Below, piece by piece: positions 45,433 through 54,713 of a DNA stretch of 64,000 nt (positions are counted from its first letter, which is position 1; every line of letters starts with the position of its first letter). Position numbers and translations under genes: made by a program. The stretch comes from Stutzerimonas kunmingensis (GTDB lineage Bacteria > Pseudomonadota > Gammaproteobacteria > Pseudomonadales > Pseudomonadaceae): assembly GCF_021432085.1 (NCBI RefSeq), contig NZ_CP090366.1:2914001-2978000 (forward strand), written 5' to 3'. The notes under the pieces were generated by a model, which was given only the letters and a program-made list of their open reading frames with translations, had not been told where the DNA came from and ran no database searches.

Positions 45433-46347
45433 ATGCGCCCGCTCGACATGTTCCGCCTGCTTGCTCTCGCCGCCATCTGGGGCGCAAGTTTTCTTTTTCT
45501 ACGCATCATTGCCCCAGTGCTCGGCACCTTTCCCACGGCGTTCTTTCGTGTGCTGCTGGCAAGCGCAGGGCTGCTGGTCATCCTGCTGTTGCTGCGCACG
45601 CGCTGGGATTTCCGCGGCAAGCTGGGGTTGTGCCTGGTGCTGGGCGTGATCAATTCCGGCTTGCCGTTCGCACTGTATTCGGTGGCCGCGCAGCTGGTGC
45701 CGGCTGGCTATTCGGCGATCTTCAATGCCACCACGCCGATGATGGGCGTACTGATCGGCGCCCTGTTCTTCGCCGAGGAGTTGACGCTCGCCAAGATTAT
45801 CGGCGTTTTCAGCGGGCTCGGAGGCGTGGCATTGCTGATGCGAATCGGGCCGGTGCCATTCGACACGGAGCTGCTGCTCGGCGCACTGGCATGCCTGGGC
45901 GCCACCGCCTGCTATGGCTTCGGCGGCTTTCTCACCCGCCGCTGGATCAACCAGGGCGAAGGCCTGGACAGCGAGGTGGTCGCGTTCGGTAGCCAGCTCG
46001 GTGCGGCGCTGTGCCTGTTGCCATTGTTCGGACTGTCGTTACTGAATGCGCCGCCGGTGAACTGGGGCGATTCGACGGTCTGGCTGAGTCTGTTGGGTCT
46101 GGGGCTGGTCTGTACGGCGTTCGCCTACATCCTCTACTTCCGTTTGCTGGCGGATATCGGACCGGTCAAGACACTGACGGTGACCTTCCTGATCCCGCCA
46201 TTTGGCGTGCTGTGGGGCGTTATCTTTCTTGATGAGCCACTTTCCTGGGCTTACGTCCAGGGCGGTGCGCTGATCGCGCTCGCGCTGTGGCTGATTCTGC
46301 GCCAGGCGCCAACCACACGGCCAACCGCGCAGTTGCGACGCAGCTGA
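45433..46347 (+). CDS. DMT/EamA-family transporter
   Basis: 304 residues with 10 predicted transmembrane helices in two EamA repeats; AAIWGASFLFLRIIAPVLG (about 13-31) is the usual first helix. The last loop has FGVLWGVIFLDEPLSW. Export of an unknown metabolite is likely. It is divergent from aceK and converges with cysK (24 bases). It is not closely similar by eye to the other DMT gene at 34290. Confidence 0.83.
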   Translation: MRPLDMFRLLALAAIWGASFLFLRIIAPVLGTFPTAFFRVLLASAGLLVILLLLRTRWDFRGKLGLCLVLGVINSGLPFALYSVAAQLVPAGYSAIFNATTPMMGVLIGALFFAEELTLAKIIGVFSGLGGVALLMRIGPVPFDTELLLGALACLGATACYGFGGFLTRRWINQGEGLDSEVVAFGSQLGAALCLLPLFGLSLLNAPPVNWGDSTVWLSLLGLGLVCTAFAYILYFRLLADIGPVKTLTVTFLIPPFGVLWGVIFLDEPLSWAYVQGGALIALALWLILRQAPTTRPTAQLRRS

Positions 46348-46371
46348 ATTGCTCAGCTGCGTCGTACCGCA

Positions 46372-47346
46372 TCACTGCACCAGTTCCTGCTCGCTGAACA
46401 TGTCGGTGAACAGCATGCTGGATAGGTAGCGCTCGCCGGAATCCGGCAGGATCACCACGATGTTCTTGCCCTGCATCTCTGGACGCTCGGCCAGACGGAC
46501 CGCCGCAGCCATCGCCGCGCCGCAGGAAATGCCGCAAAGAATGCCCTCTTCGCGCATCAGCCGCAGCGCCATCTGCTTGGCCTCCTCGTCGTCGACCAGT
46601 TCGACCTGATCGACCATGGACAGGTCGAGGTTCTTCGGCACGAAGCCTGCGCCGATCCCCTGGATCTTGTGCGGGCTGGGCTTGACCTCGTCACCCGCCA
46701 GGGTCTGGCTGATAACCGGCGAGCTGGTCGGCTCCACGGCAACGCTGAGGATCTGCTTGCCCTTGGTGTTCTTGATGTAGCGCGAAACACCGGTAATGGT
46801 GCCGCCCGTTCCGACGCCGGCCACCAGCACATCGATGCTGCCGTCGGTGTCGTTCCAGATTTCTGGGCCAGTGGTCTTTTCATGGATCGCCGGGTTGGAC
46901 GGGTTTTCGAACTGCTGCGGCATGTAGTACTGCTCGGGGTTCGAAGCCGCGATTTCGGCGGCCTTCTCGATCGCGCCCTTCATGCCCTTCGCCGGCTCGG
47001 TAAGCACCAGTTCGGCACCAAGAGCTTTCAGCACCTTGCGCCGCTCAAGGCTCATGGAAGCCGGCATGGTGAGCATGAGCTTGTAGCCGCGTGCAGCGGC
47101 AACGAAGGCCAGACCGATCCCGGTATTGCCCGAGGTTGGCTCGACCAGCGTCATGCCGGGCTTGATCCGGCCGCTGTCTTCGGCATCCCAGATCATCCCG
47201 GCACCGATTCGGCACTTGACGGAGTAGGCCGGGTTCCGGCCTTCGATCTTGGCCATGATGCTGACGCCCTTGGGACCAAGGCGGTTGATCATGACCAACG
47301 GGGTGTTGCCGATGGAGCGTGCGTTGTCTGCGAATATGCGACTCAT
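46372..47346 (-). CDS. cysK: Cysteine synthase A (O-acetylserine sulfhydrylase)
   Basis: 324 residues. The PLP lysine is Lys44 in [11 protein letters not shown]; the phosphate-binding loop is [10 protein letters not shown] (about 71-80), and [16 protein letters not shown] the second Gly-rich loop. It makes cysteine from O-acetylserine and sulfide. It is divergent from the DUF748 gene with a 123-base gap. Confidence 0.95.
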   Translation of the reverse strand: MSRIFADNARSIGNTPLVMINRLGPKGVSIMAKIEGRNPAYSVKCRIGAGMIWDAEDSGRIKPGMTLVEPTSGNTGIGLAFVAAARGYKLMLTMPASMSLERRKVLKALGAELVLTEPAKGMKGAIEKAAEIAASNPEQYYMPQQFENPSNPAIHEKTTGPEIWNDTDGSIDVLVAGVGTGGTITGVSRYIKNTKGKQILSVAVEPTSSPVISQTLAGDEVKPSPHKIQGIGAGFVPKNLDLSMVDQVELVDDEEAKQMALRLMREEGILCGISCGAAMAAAVRLAERPEMQGKNIVVILPDSGERYLSSMLFTDMFSEQELVQ

Positions 47347-47469
47347 GGGAATGCCCTGTCCGAGGTGTACCAGACCAATCAGCCTATGCGCAGTCCAGGC
47401 GTCAGTCCAGCCGAACTCACGGCGGAAACCTGGGGTCCATCGTCAACACGCCCACATCCCCGGAATGCC

Positions 47470-48540
47470 ATGACCCGTCGCCTGCTTCCCCTGTGGATTC
47501 TTCTCGCACTCGGCCTGCTGCTGATCGTGGTGCACCTCGCCCTGCCCCACCTGGTGCGCAATTACCTGAACGAAAAGATGGCCGACATGGGCGACTATCA
47601 GGGCCATGTCGAAGACGTCGATCTGGCTTGGTGGCGCGGGGCTTATCGCGTCGAAGGGCTGTTGATCGAGAAGAAGGACAAGCGCGTTCAGGCGCCGCTG
47701 CTGAAGGCGCCAGGTATCGATATCGCCATCAGCTGGGACGCAATCCTGCGTCACCGCGAGATCGTCGGCGAGGTGATCTTTGAACAACCGCACCTGAACT
47801 TCGTCGATGGCGGCGACAGCGGCGATTCACAGAACGGTGAAGGAGTCGATTGGCGCGACCAGCTCGATGCCCTGGTACCGATTACGCTGAACGAGATTCG
47901 CGTTGTCGATGGACAACTGTCCTTTCGCAACTTCTCTTCCGACCCACAGGTGCACGTCTACGCCAGCGATATCCAGGCCAGTCTGTATAACCTGACCAAC
48001 ACCGACGGCGCCGATGGCACCCGCACAGCGGCGTTCGAGGGCACGGGAAAGCTGTTCAACCAGGCCCCGATCGAGGCGACGGCCAGCTTCGACCCATTCA
48101 CCGACTGGGAGGACTTCGAGGTCGATCTGCGCGTCACCGGGGTGCCGCTGAAACAGCTGAATGACCTCAGTCGCGCCTATGCCAACTTCGATTTCGCCGG
48201 CGGGACGGGTGATCTCGTCCTCGAAGTGCAGGCCACCGACAGTCAACTCGACGGCTACATCAAGCCGTTGCTGCGCAACGTGGATATCTTCGATTACGAA
48301 CAGGACGTGGCAAACGAGGACAAGGGCTTCTTCCGCGGCCTCTGGGAGGCCGTGGTTGGCGGCGGACAGGAGGTGCTGGAAAACCAGCGCAAGGATCAGT
48401 TCGCAACCCGTGTCGAGCTGTCCGGCACCACCCGCGAAACCGACGTGAGCCCATTCCAGGCCTTCGTCGCGATATTGCGCAACGCCTTCGTCGAAGCCTT
48501 CTCGGCTCGATTCGAACGATCCCTGAGCGAGGACGAGTAA
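47470..48540 (+). CDS. DUF748 / AsmA-like membrane-anchored protein
   Basis: 356 residues. One N-terminal transmembrane helix (about 7-26), then a periplasmic beta-rich domain; VDLAWWRGAYRVEGLLIEKK (about 49-68) and EIVGEVIFEQPHLNFVDGG (about 97-115) are typical of DUF748 proteins, related to the AsmA/YhdP envelope lipid-transfer family. It is much shorter than YhdP. The start at 47470 directly precedes the helix. Role unknown. Confidence 0.8.
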   Translation: MTRRLLPLWILLALGLLLIVVHLALPHLVRNYLNEKMADMGDYQGHVEDVDLAWWRGAYRVEGLLIEKKDKRVQAPLLKAPGIDIAISWDAILRHREIVGEVIFEQPHLNFVDGGDSGDSQNGEGVDWRDQLDALVPITLNEIRVVDGQLSFRNFSSDPQVHVYASDIQASLYNLTNTDGADGTRTAAFEGTGKLFNQAPIEATASFDPFTDWEDFEVDLRVTGVPLKQLNDLSRAYANFDFAGGTGDLVLEVQATDSQLDGYIKPLLRNVDIFDYEQDVANEDKGFFRGLWEAVVGGGQEVLENQRKDQFATRVELSGTTRETDVSPFQAFVAILRNAFVEAFSARFERSLSEDE

Positions 48541-48572
48541 CCAAGCAGCGTCACCAGAAGCGCACGTGCAGC

Positions 48573-48589
48573 CATTCAGTGACTGAATG
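48573..48589. promoter_or_regulatory. Palindrome upstream of the MoxR operon promoter
   Basis: CATTCAGT-G-ACTGAATG, a perfect 17-base palindrome with a single central base, 11 bases upstream of the -35 element. No T-tract follows, so an operator for a dimeric regulator is more likely than a terminator of the preceding DUF748 gene, though the latter is possible. Confidence 0.5.
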
Positions 48590-48600
48590 ATGCTCTCGCG

Positions 48601-48629
48601 TTCACACTCAAGCGAGCTTCCCTTATAGT
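48601..48629 (+). promoter_or_regulatory. Sigma-70 promoter of the MoxR operon
   Basis: TTCACA (48601-48606), exactly 17 bases, then TATAGT (48624-48629). The predicted transcription start lies about 45 bases before the MoxR start codon. Together with the palindrome just upstream it suggests a regulated operon. Confidence 0.6.
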
Positions 48630-48683
48630 CCCCTCCTGACTACAACGAGCGCCTGCGTGCCAGGCCCGCCGAAGGAATCCGCA

Positions 48684-49532
<849 letters not shown>

Positions 49533-49583
49533 TCGGTGCCGGCTTCGGTGGCGCCGGTCGCGCACTCACTGGAGGAACAAACC

Positions 49584-49997
49584 ATGCAAACGCATACCGG
49601 TAGTTGCCTGTGCGGCGTCGTGCGCTATCGCATCGACGCCCCCATCGACGAGCTGACCCACTGCCACTGCAAGATGTGCCGCAAGGCCCATGGCGCCGCC
49701 TTCGCCAGCTACGCCAGCTACGCCAGCGTGCCACTGGACGCCCTGTACTTCATGTCAGGCAAGGATCAGCTGGGCGTTTACCACTCCTCCGAACATGTGA
49801 CGCGCACCTTCTGCATCCGCTGCGGCTCCAATCTGCTGTTCGTCGACAACCGCGAGCATGAGGTCGGCGTCGCTGCCGGGACCCTCGATTCACCGCTGCC
49901 GGCACCGCCGCAATCGCACATCTTCGTCGACTCCAAGGCGGCGTGGTACGAGATTCACGACGCACTGCCCCAACACAACGGCGACAGCCCCCGCTGA
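49584..49997 (+). CDS. GFA-family zinc protein
   Basis: 137 residues with the Cys pattern of the glutathione-dependent formaldehyde-activating (GFA/CENP-V) family: SCLCG (7-11), THCHCKMCRKAHG (about 25-37) and FCIRCGSNL (about 75-83). Two zinc sites are expected. Family members rarely have proven formaldehyde activity. GGAGG precedes the ATG at 49584. It lies between the MoxR and VWA genes with gaps of about 50 bases, an unusual insertion into this pair. A 9-base in-frame repeat encodes SYASYAS. Confidence 0.85.
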   Translation: MQTHTGSCLCGVVRYRIDAPIDELTHCHCKMCRKAHGAAFASYASYASVPLDALYFMSGKDQLGVYHSSEHVTRTFCIRCGSNLLFVDNREHEVGVAAGTLDSPLPAPPQSHIFVDSKAAWYEIHDALPQHNGDSPR

Positions 49998-50046
49998 GCG
50001 CCCCGAACATTGCGCACTATCCACGGTGCGTCAGAGGTTTTCTGCC

Positions 50047-51225
50047 ATGCTGCTTGGCCTGTTCAATGAGATGCGCGCTGCCAAGGTGCCGGTATCGGTG
50101 CGCGAACTGCTAGACCTGATCGATGCGCTCAAGCACCGCGTCGTGTTCGCCGACATGGACGAGTTCTATTTCCTGGCACGCACGGTGATGGTCAAGGACG
50201 AGCGCCACTTCGACAAATTCGACCGGGCCTTCGGTGCCTATTTCAAAGGCCTGGAAAACCTCGATCAGCATCTCGAGGCGCTTATCCCCGAAGACTGGCT
50301 GCGCAAGGAATTCGAGCGCAGCCTGACCGACGAGGAACGAGCGCAGATCCAGTCCCTAGGCGGCCTGGACAAGTTGATCGAAGAGTTCAAGAAGCGTCTC
50401 GAGGAACAGAAGGAACGCCACGCCGGCGGCAACAAGTGGATCGGCACCGGCGGCACCAGCCCCTTCGGTTCGGGCGGCTACAACCCCGAAGGCATCCGCA
50501 TCGGCGACGCCGGCAAGCGCCAGGGCAAGGCGGTGAAGGTCTGGGACCAGCGCGAGTACAAGAACCTCGACGACCAGGTTGAGCTCGGTACGCGCAACAT
50601 CAAGATCGCCCTGCGCCGCCTGCGCAAGTTCGCTCGCCAGGGCGCGGCGGACGAGCTGGATATCGACGGCACCATCGACCATACCGCGCGAGATGCCGGC
50701 CTGCTCAACATCCAGATGCGCCCGGAGCGGCGCAATGCGGTGAAGCTGCTGATCCTGTTCGACATAGGCGGTTCGATGGACGCCCACGTGAAGGTCTGCG
50801 AAGAGCTGTTCTCGGCCTGCAAGACCGAGTTCAAGCACCTCGAGTACTTTTACTTCCACAACTTCATTTACGAGTCGGTGTGGAAGAACAATTTCCGCCG
50901 CACTTCGGAACGCACGTCGACCCTGGACGTGCTGCACAAGTACGGCGCGGACTACAAGGTGGTGTTCGTCGGCGACGCGGCGATGGCACCCTATGAGGTC
51001 ACCCAGCCGGGCGGTAGCGTCGAGCACTGGAACGAGGAAGCCGGCTACGTCTGGATGCAACGCTTCATGGAGAAGTACAAGAAGCTCATCTGGATCAACC
51101 CCTACCCAAAGGACACCTGGGGCTACACCACGTCCACCGGCATCATCCGCGAGCTGGTGGAGGACCGCATGTATCCGCTGACGCTGAGCGGGCTCGAGGA
51201 CGGGATGAAGTTTCTGGCGAAGTGA
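50047..51225 (+). CDS. CoxE-like VWA-domain protein, MoxR partner
   Basis: 392 residues. An N-terminal helical region (about 1-125, strongly charged coiled-coil-like at 100-125) precedes a Gly-rich linker and the VWA domain (about 230-390). The MIDAS reads DIGGSMD (239-245), where canonical is DxSxS: the first Ser is Gly. Members of the CoxE/YehP-type class can show this. It is probably the substrate adaptor of the MoxR ATPase encoded upstream; the client is unknown. Confidence 0.88.
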   Translation: MLLGLFNEMRAAKVPVSVRELLDLIDALKHRVVFADMDEFYFLARTVMVKDERHFDKFDRAFGAYFKGLENLDQHLEALIPEDWLRKEFERSLTDEERAQIQSLGGLDKLIEEFKKRLEEQKERHAGGNKWIGTGGTSPFGSGGYNPEGIRIGDAGKRQGKAVKVWDQREYKNLDDQVELGTRNIKIALRRLRKFARQGAADELDIDGTIDHTARDAGLLNIQMRPERRNAVKLLILFDIGGSMDAHVKVCEELFSACKTEFKHLEYFYFHNFIYESVWKNNFRRTSERTSTLDVLHKYGADYKVVFVGDAAMAPYEVTQPGGSVEHWNEEAGYVWMQRFMEKYKKLIWINPYPKDTWGYTTSTGIIRELVEDRMYPLTLSGLEDGMKFLAK

Positions 51226-51297
51226 GTTGATCCGTCGGTTCGCCAGCCGCTACCTGAGCCGAGACTAGGCCAGGCAATCGGCAATGCAACCCTCAAG

Positions 51298-51813
51298 TCA
51301 CGAGCGAAAGGCACGGTAGCGGCGCCGCGAGCGAAACGGAAAGCTTGCCGCCAGCAGCAGGCTCTCCACCAGCCAGGCCAGCAACAGTGCGCAACTCAGC
51401 CCCCAGGCAATGGCTTCGGGCGCCAGCAGGACCTGGAAGCGATAGCTGCTCCATACCTGCTCGCGCAGGCTGCGCTCGGCGCCGAGCAGTACGTGAATGG
51501 CGCGTGCGTACCACGGTCGCTGCATCGCCTGCCACTCGCGCTCGAGCAGGCGGGCCCGCGACACCAGATGCTCGACGCTTTGAGCGTCGTTCTGGAAAAC
51601 CGGGTCGTCGCTATCTCGATAGTGCCGCACTAGCGCATCCAGATCGCCGCTGAAGAAGCGCCGCGCTGTGTCCTGAAAGCCGTGCAAACCCTGCTCGGCC
51701 TCAAGGCGCCTCGCCTCGACGTGCTTGGCATAGGCATCGATGAATCCCGGCACCTGTACGCCCACCAGCAAGCCGAACGCAAACAGGGTCAGGCGCAGAT
51801 AACTTCTCAGCAT
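51298..51813 (-). CDS. DUF2937 family membrane protein
   Basis: 171 residues with helices at about 5-23 and 132-152. VQVPGFIDAYAKHVEARRLEA (about 19-39) and the following Glu/Arg-rich helical region, ending in a second membrane helix and basic tail FRSRRRYRAF, fit DUF2937. It overlaps the preceding amidotransferase gene by 7 bases (start 51813), so it is coupled to it. No known function. Confidence 0.65.
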   Translation of the reverse strand: MLRSYLRLTLFAFGLLVGVQVPGFIDAYAKHVEARRLEAEQGLHGFQDTARRFFSGDLDALVRHYRDSDDPVFQNDAQSVEHLVSRARLLEREWQAMQRPWYARAIHVLLGAERSLREQVWSSYRFQVLLAPEAIAWGLSCALLLAWLVESLLLAASFPFRSRRRYRAFRS

Positions 51814-52589
51814 GCCGCCACCTTGCCCTGCGCGACGCATTCCCCCTGCTGCCAGAGGCTCCATTGACCGGGCTCGTGCAGGGTCCATTGCTCGTTATTG
51901 GTTAGCGGTTCGGTCGCCAGCACGGTGACGACATCATCGGGGGTGGTTTCGGCATGGAAGTTCACCGTCAGCTCGGCGTCTCTGAGCTGAGCAGGGCCGA
52001 ACGGGGCGCGCCGGGTGATTTCCGCAAGCTTGGTGCTGCAGAAGCTGAACAACCATTCACCGTTGCTCAGCAGGCAATTGAACACGCCCTTGCGGCGATA
52101 CTCGTTGCAGGCGCCGAGCAACACAGGCAGCAGGCTCTGCGGGTCGCAACGGTCAGGGAAATCTAGTCGGATGCGGTTCAGCAGGTCGCAGAAGGCGCGC
52201 TCGCTATCGGTGTCGCCGACCGGGCGATAGATGCCCTTGCCAGGCTCGAAGTCCGAAAGCTGGCCATTGTGCGCGAAGCACCAGTGCTGCCCCCAGAGTT
52301 CGCGGACGAAGGGGTGGGTATTGACCAGGGAAACCTTGCCGACATTGGCGTGACGAATGTGGCCGATCACCACTTCGCTCTTGATCAGGTAGCGCTGCAC
52401 CATCTTCGCCACCTCGGATTCGCAGCTGGCGACGGGGTCCTGAAACAACCGCAAGCCGCGCCCTTCATAGAAGGCGATACCCCAGCCATCCTTGTGTGGG
52501 CCGGTCTTGCCGCCCCGCTGCATCAGACCGGTGAAGCTGAAAACGATATCGGTTGGAACATTGGCGCTCATGCCCAGAAGCTCGCACAT
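51807..52589 (-). CDS. Class II glutamine amidotransferase (YafJ-like)
   Basis: 260 residues. The nucleophile is Cys2 of MCELLGMSANVPTD, exposed after Met removal. RGGKTGPHKDGWGIAF (about 25-40), GHIRHANVG (about 76-84) and HNGQLSDF (about 109-116) are the glutamine-binding motifs. There is no synthase domain, so the acceptor of the ammonia is unknown; related proteins hydrolyse gamma-glutamyl amides. Followed by DUF2937. Confidence 0.85.
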   Translation of the reverse strand: MCELLGMSANVPTDIVFSFTGLMQRGGKTGPHKDGWGIAFYEGRGLRLFQDPVASCESEVAKMVQRYLIKSEVVIGHIRHANVGKVSLVNTHPFVRELWGQHWCFAHNGQLSDFEPGKGIYRPVGDTDSERAFCDLLNRIRLDFPDRCDPQSLLPVLLGACNEYRRKGVFNCLLSNGEWLFSFCSTKLAEITRRAPFGPAQLRDAELTVNFHAETTPDDVVTVLATEPLTNNEQWTLHEPGQWSLWQQGECVAQGKVAAC

Positions 52590-52624
52590 GCGTCATCTCC
52601 GCTCGGTGTCTGTGAATCGCTCGA

Positions 52625-53095
52625 CTAGAGCCTGGGTTCGGTGCGCATCCGCCCGCGTGACGGCGTGTAGTCCAGCTCGTCATCGCTGTCATCCTCCATG
52701 CGTTCGCGCAGCGTCCGGCTGTCCTCGGCTTCGTCCGCAGTGTCGCGGCGGCGTCGATACTTTCGCTCGATCGGCCAGCGTATGGCGACGAGCAGCAGAT
52801 ACAGGCCGAACGCGATCAGCCCGTACATGGCCAGATCCGCCACGGCGCGCCAGGCGTTGTTGCCCACCTGGAAGATCATGTCCATGGCGGTAATGGCCAC
52901 CGCCGGCGCGAAGAGTTCCTTCGCCGGGTCGACGATGGTCGGCGTGAACAGCAACACAGCCGCGATCAGTCGTAGCGGCTCGCGCAACCAGCGCCACATT
53001 CCGCGCGTCACCCGGAACCAGAACATCAGGCATCCCAGCGCGGCTATCCCGTAGAGAGCCCAGGCGAGCGAGTAATCGGAGTCGAACATCAGCAT
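52625..53095 (-). CDS. Hypothetical inner membrane protein
   Basis: 156 residues with about three hydrophobic helices (about 8-26, 39-55 and 87-107) and a long charged cytoplasmic tail with acidic repeats (ERMEDDSDDELDY) and Arg-rich ends. No family is recognised with confidence. The ATG at 53095 gives MLMFDSDYSLAWALYG. It lies 35 bases upstream of the amidotransferase gene on the same strand, so may be co-transcribed. Confidence 0.65.
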   Translation of the reverse strand: MLMFDSDYSLAWALYGIAALGCLMFWFRVTRGMWRWLREPLRLIAAVLLFTPTIVDPAKELFAPAVAITAMDMIFQVGNNAWRAVADLAMYGLIAFGLYLLLVAIRWPIERKYRRRRDTADEAEDSRTLRERMEDDSDDELDYTPSRGRMRTEPRL

Positions 53096-53282
53096 GGTGT
53101 TTTCTCGGTGACAGCCGTTCACAACTGCCAGCGGCGGCTGGCGAGGCAACAGGGGGTGCATTCAGCGTCGCCACGGGCATGCTATGCCTCGCAGCGACAA
53201 GGGCGGCCATGATAGCAGCCTGTGTCCCTCAGCCGTCATCGATGGTGACAACAAGCCACTGGCGAAGGCCGAAGCAAGGTCG

Positions 53283-53312
53283 TATAAACCTCTTAAACGA
53301 GGGGTTATCCCC
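53283..53312 (+). promoter_or_regulatory. Possible promoter and leader hairpins of the UspA gene
   Basis: A -10-like TATAAA (53283-53288) with only a weak -35, followed by two short inverted repeats, CCTC-TTAAAC-GAGG and GGGG-TTAT-CCCC. This is the most AT-rich patch in the gap between the divergent genes. Confidence 0.3.
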
Positions 53313-53366
53313 AAACATCGCCGGGACGGCTGCCTCAGGCAACCGGCAAGCAAGGAGAAACACGCC

Positions 53367-53807
53367 ATGCCCTACCAACACATACTGGTCGCCATCGATC
53401 TGACCGAAGAGTGCCATCCGGTCGTGGCTCGCGCCCAGGCGCTGGCCAGCACCTCGAATGCCAAGCTGAGCCTGGTGCACATCATCGAGCCGATGGCCAT
53501 GGCCTTTGGCGGCGACGTGCCGATGGACCTTTCGATGCTGCAACAACAGCAGTTCGACCAGGCACGCGAGCGCATGAATGGCTTCGCCGACAGCTACCCA
53601 GGCCTGGCTCCAGAGAATCGCCACCTCGCCTACGGACAGCCCCGCCAGGAAGTACACCGCCTGGCGAAGGAACAGGGCTGTGATCTGATCGTGGTCGGCA
53701 GCCATGGTCGCCACGGACTCGCCCTGCTGCTGGGGTCGACCGCCAACGACATCCTCCACGGCGCGCCGTGCGACGTACTGGCCGTGCGTTTGAAAAAGGC
53801 CGATTAG
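53367..53807 (+). CDS. Universal stress protein UspA family
   Basis: 146 residues, single Usp domain. The N-terminus MPYQHILVAIDLTEEC and ATP-loop VVGSHGRHGLALLLGST (about 113-129) with GSHG and GST glycines suggest an ATP-binding Usp, although the spacing between loops is one residue shorter than in the classical G-2x-G-9x-G(S/T). AAGGAGA precedes the ATG. In Pseudomonas several Usps aid survival in anaerobic or stationary phase. Confidence 0.9.
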   Translation: MPYQHILVAIDLTEECHPVVARAQALASTSNAKLSLVHIIEPMAMAFGGDVPMDLSMLQQQQFDQARERMNGFADSYPGLAPENRHLAYGQPRQEVHRLAKEQGCDLIVVGSHGRHGLALLLGSTANDILHGAPCDVLAVRLKKAD

Positions 53808-53853
53808 CCAGGGCGCAGCGCAGGGTGAAGCCACTCTGCGCAAGCTGGCGAGC

Positions 53854-54546
53854 TCAGACCGCTTCGACGCCCTCGCCCGCACTCATCACCAGCGGGCGGA
53901 TCTTCTGCAGTTGCGTCTCGAGCGAATAGGTCAGGCTCGACGCCATGGAAAAGAAGGTCAGAAAGGCCTTGAGATTGGAGTCGGCGTGACAGGTATCGTG
54001 AATACGCTGCCAGAACGCCTGGTTGACCAGTTGCAGCTGCTGAAATGAACGCACCAGCCCGCGCAGTTCCCAGTCCGCATGGCGACCCTCGCGCAGGTTG
54101 AAATACTGCCGCGCCAGATAGAGCGATACCGCCCGCAAAACGAACTCGTTGTTGCTGGCAAATGGCAAATGCTGCTTGGCCATGGGCTTGAGTCCGCCGA
54201 GCACCGGGCAGGCACTGGTAGCCATGATCACCCCGAGCAGTGCCCGCAGCCCCTCGTCCAGACCAACCTGCTTGGTGTACTCACGCTCCGGCGTGCGCAC
54301 CCATACCAAGGCCTTCTTCACTGCCGGCAGGCCCTGGAAATCCTCGATCACCCGGTGCAGGTCGACCGCCGCCGGGCAATGGCTGAAATCGTCCTTGCTC
54401 AGTGGGCAATTCGAGCAGCGCTGATGCTCCAGACGGGTCCATTTCGGCGCCTGCGCGGCGACCTCCCTGTCGTACTCACGATCCAGCTCGATCCTGTAGC
54501 TGAAGTCGTGTTCATCATCTAGGGTAATGCGGTATTCGATTGCCAT
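53854..54546 (-). CDS. Conserved hypothetical protein with Cys-containing N-terminus
   Basis: 230 residues, no recognised enzyme motif. The N-terminal part (about 1-35) is beta-like and charged; then CSNCPLSKDDFSHCP (about 44-58), a C-x2-C-x9-C cluster that could bind metal, and ATSACPVLGGLKPMAKQHLPF (about 109-129). The rest is mostly helical. From memory it fits the Pseudomonas DUF6901 family, which I cannot confirm. It converges on uspA. A small perfect dyad lies just upstream of the start. Confidence 0.65.
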   Translation of the reverse strand: MAIEYRITLDDEHDFSYRIELDREYDREVAAQAPKWTRLEHQRCSNCPLSKDDFSHCPAAVDLHRVIEDFQGLPAVKKALVWVRTPEREYTKQVGLDEGLRALLGVIMATSACPVLGGLKPMAKQHLPFASNNEFVLRAVSLYLARQYFNLREGRHADWELRGLVRSFQQLQLVNQAFWQRIHDTCHADSNLKAFLTFFSMASSLTYSLETQLQKIRPLVMSAGEGVEAV

Positions 54547-54555
54547 TAACGCTCC

Positions 54556-54571
54556 ATCATGACTGCATGAT
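54556..54571. promoter_or_regulatory. Dyad upstream of the Cys-containing hypothetical gene
   Basis: ATCATG-ACTG-CATGAT, a perfect 6-bp dyad with a 4-base centre, 10 bases before the start codon. It could be an operator or a leader hairpin covering the ribosome binding region. The rest of the gap to 54713 shows nothing clear. Confidence 0.3.
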
Positions 54572-54713
54572 CCGATGCGGATACTTAACTACGCGCCAGC
54601 ACGCCGTGCATTGATCCATCTCATAAGCCGTGATGGGGAGCCGCATCGCCGGGCAACGATTGGTGTGGCGCAGGCCCCAGCAACCCGCACCCCTGCTCGC
54701 CAGTGTGGCGGGA

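Noticed and set aside
46669-47469. Plus-strand frame extending the DUF748 gene about 270 codons upstream
   Set aside because: It is antisense to cysK and has no signal or ribosome binding site; the real start at 47470 precedes the membrane helix.
49690-49740. Three near-repeats of GCCAGCTAC in the GFA gene as a phase-variation tract
   Set aside because: Only two exact copies and a third partial, in frame (9 bases), so slippage would not switch the gene off; likely neutral.
51010-51020. GGCGGTAGCGT matches the ops/JUMPstart element for RfaH
   Set aside because: It lies inside the coding region of the VWA gene, far from any promoter or polysaccharide leader; chance match.
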